A stretch of 64,000 bases of DNA from Cannabis sativa (Eukaryota; Streptophyta; Magnoliopsida; Rosales; Cannabaceae). The translations under genes and the position numbers were made by a program. The notes beneath the pieces are model-generated. The model saw only the letters and a list, made by a program, of their open reading frames with translations. It ran no database searches and was not told the DNA's origin. Positions 62,525 through 64,000 of the stretch are shown here, in pieces. The stretch spans positions 5,587,280-5,651,279 of the forward strand of contig NC_083605.1 of assembly GCF_029168945.1 (NCBI RefSeq), given 5' to 3'. How positions within the stretch are numbered: the stretch's first letter is position 1; each line of letters starts with the position of its first letter.

Positions 62525-64000
62525 TGTTGGAAGTTATTTTACCAGGAACTTAGATCTACTCACAAGTATGTTGATTTAACAACCTAAATAAGAACTTCTA
62601 AAACGATAAAAAATTAAACACATAAGAGTATCAGAAATCTTACATTGGGTGCAGCGGAATATATGTCTCCTCCCACTCAGATCTCTAACCCTTGATTCCT
62701 TTCTGTAGCAGAGTATAATCAAGATCTGAGCCTGATAGTCCTTCTTTGTTGTTTCTGAATTCTACACAGCCTTCCTCACTATGATTGAGGTATTACTTGA
62801 TGTGTGTGGGCACTACTCTAGCACTTATAGATTTCGAAACAGTGAAGGAATAGAGAGAGAGAGGGTGGCGGCTCAGAGAGAATTTTCAAAGAGAAAATTC
62901 TGTCAGAATAATTTTGTGTATCAGTTGTTTTGAAATCTGAAGCATTTGCCTTCTATTTATAGAAGACCACCCAGGGCTATGATTGAATTAATTGACATTT
63001 TTTATTGAAAAAATCAAAGGGAAAAGGGAACTTAAGTGGACGGCCTAGGCTTTGTGGAAACAAGGCTTGCCACTTTTCCAACTTTCATTTTCCTACACTG
63101 ATAGTTTCCTGTTTTGTCAAAAACTGCCAATTCCTTTGTTCAACCACATAAATGTCAAATCTAATTATTTAATAATTAAAATTAATTATCAAATAATATA
63201 TTGTCATTTATTTTATTAAAAATGAAACTAATTAAAGTTTCCTAATTAATAAATATGCCCTTCAAAATCTCTATTTACTGTTTTGCCCTTAATAAGTGAT
63301 AAATTCTCAAATAGACACAGTCTATCTTGAGAATTTTAATTGATTAATTAAAATCAATTAAATGAGTCTTACAAGTAATATTATCTCAACTAGTGGGGGG
63401 ACCATGGGTCTATATATCCGAGCTTCCAATAAGCAGATTTAGAATTTACCACTTAAATTCACTGACTTATTAATTCTTCGTTAAATCCGCACATAGAACT
63501 CAGAATTGCACTCTCAGTATATAGAATGCTCTATATGTTCCACCATATAGACACATCATTAGTTATCCATTGTTATAATCCTAATGTGATCAATGGTCCT
63601 CTATATGGATGATTTACACTGTAAAGGGACTAAATCACCATAACACCCTACAATGTATTTTATCCTTAAAACACTTAACCCTGTATAAATGATATTTCAA
63701 CTAAGTGAAATGAGTACTCAATCATTTATCTCGTTTAGTTAAGCTCGAAGGAAATCACCCTTTGCTTACTATTCGCCAGATAGAAGCTATAGATTCCATA
63801 TTTATGTTAGCGCTCCCACTCAATCGCACTACCGTGTTCCCAAAATGTATGTATTGCCCTGACCAAAAATTAGGCTTAACTAACAAATCAAAGAACACGA
63901 ATAACACTCTTGAAATTGAGCCTAACCATATCAGGATTTCGATCATGTGATCTAGGATCAACTTATGATATTGAATTGAATAGATATTTACGGTAAGTTT
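62525..64000 (-). mobile_element. 5' LTR of the Angela-like element, cut by the window edge
   Basis: 1476 bp from TGTTGG, co-linear with 54358-55840. Differences are mostly single substitutions, plus a small indel near 63555. Confidence 0.93.

Larger units (their letters stand above)
54358..64000 (-). mobile_element. Angela-like Copia retrotransposon, nearly complete
   Basis: On the minus strand: 5' LTR (62525 to beyond the window), primer-binding site, long leader, gag remnant, pol, polypurine tract and 3' LTR (54358-56239). LTRs of about 1.88 kb and Copia gene order (integrase before RT) fit the Angela branch. By eye, the two LTRs differ at roughly 25-30 positions over the 1476 bp they share, about 98% identity, so this is a fairly recent insertion. 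The left flank is CAAGT; its duplicate would be right of the window. Confidence 0.92.

Overview
This is plant nuclear DNA, probably from an AT-rich eudicot genome. The evidence is the lineages of LTR retrotransposon present (Athila, Tekay-like and Tat Ty3 elements, an Angela-like Copia element, a Cassandra TRIM), L1-type LINEs, CACTA elements, and one intron-containing host gene of the plant R3-MYB family. I cannot name the species from sequence alone. Almost the whole window is mobile-element sequence, much of it nested; the only convincing host gene is at 46915-48698.

Layout. 1-8094: the 3' part of an Athila-type Ty3 element on the + strand (pol, spacer, env-like ORF, polypurine tract, 3' LTR); both ORFs carry stop codons. 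It is inserted in an LTR of a minus-strand Tekay-like Ty3 element. 8095-21630: fragments of at least two minus-strand Tekay-like copies. The integrase of one was split by a plus-strand Tekay-like solo LTR (9570-18465, about 2.0 kb native). That LTR was then hit by a LINE (10132-13185) and two Angela solo LTRs (14213-16068, 16495-18428). A 31-bp minisatellite sits in the LTR and in pol, at the junctions between fragments. 21631-28547: AT-rich sequence with a small inverted-repeat element, a 752-bp solo LTR with perfect target duplication, and local duplications. 28548-32175: a long inverted-repeat element whose left arm carries a 1.7-kb CACTA element. 33269-34741: a 5'-truncated LINE.

35373-39345: a GA microsatellite and a degenerate telomere-like array (GACCCTAAACC-like), split by a Cassandra TRIM in an LTR-internal-LTR-internal-LTR configuration. 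Each Cassandra LTR carries a 5S rRNA-derived segment, and the middle LTR is interrupted by an Angela solo LTR. About 39640-45048: a diverged Copia-like LTR, then a decayed LINE holding a CACTA MITE. 45597-45823: a small MITE. 46915-48698: a three-exon gene for a 92-residue single-repeat R3-MYB protein of the CAPRICE/TRIPTYCHON class, predicted repressor of trichome and epidermal cell fate. 49625-52157: Copia gag remains abutting Tat-type Ty3 gag remains. 52160-54357: a Tat-type LTR full of a repeated phrase. 54358-64000: an Angela-like Copia element on the minus strand, with both LTRs (the 5' LTR cut by the window edge), a nearly continuous pol, a damaged gag and a long structured leader.

The retroelement genes each encode Gag, protease, reverse transcriptase, RNase H and integrase for their own copying, but no copy here looks autonomous. 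The MYB gene is functionally separate from them and has an intact reading frame.
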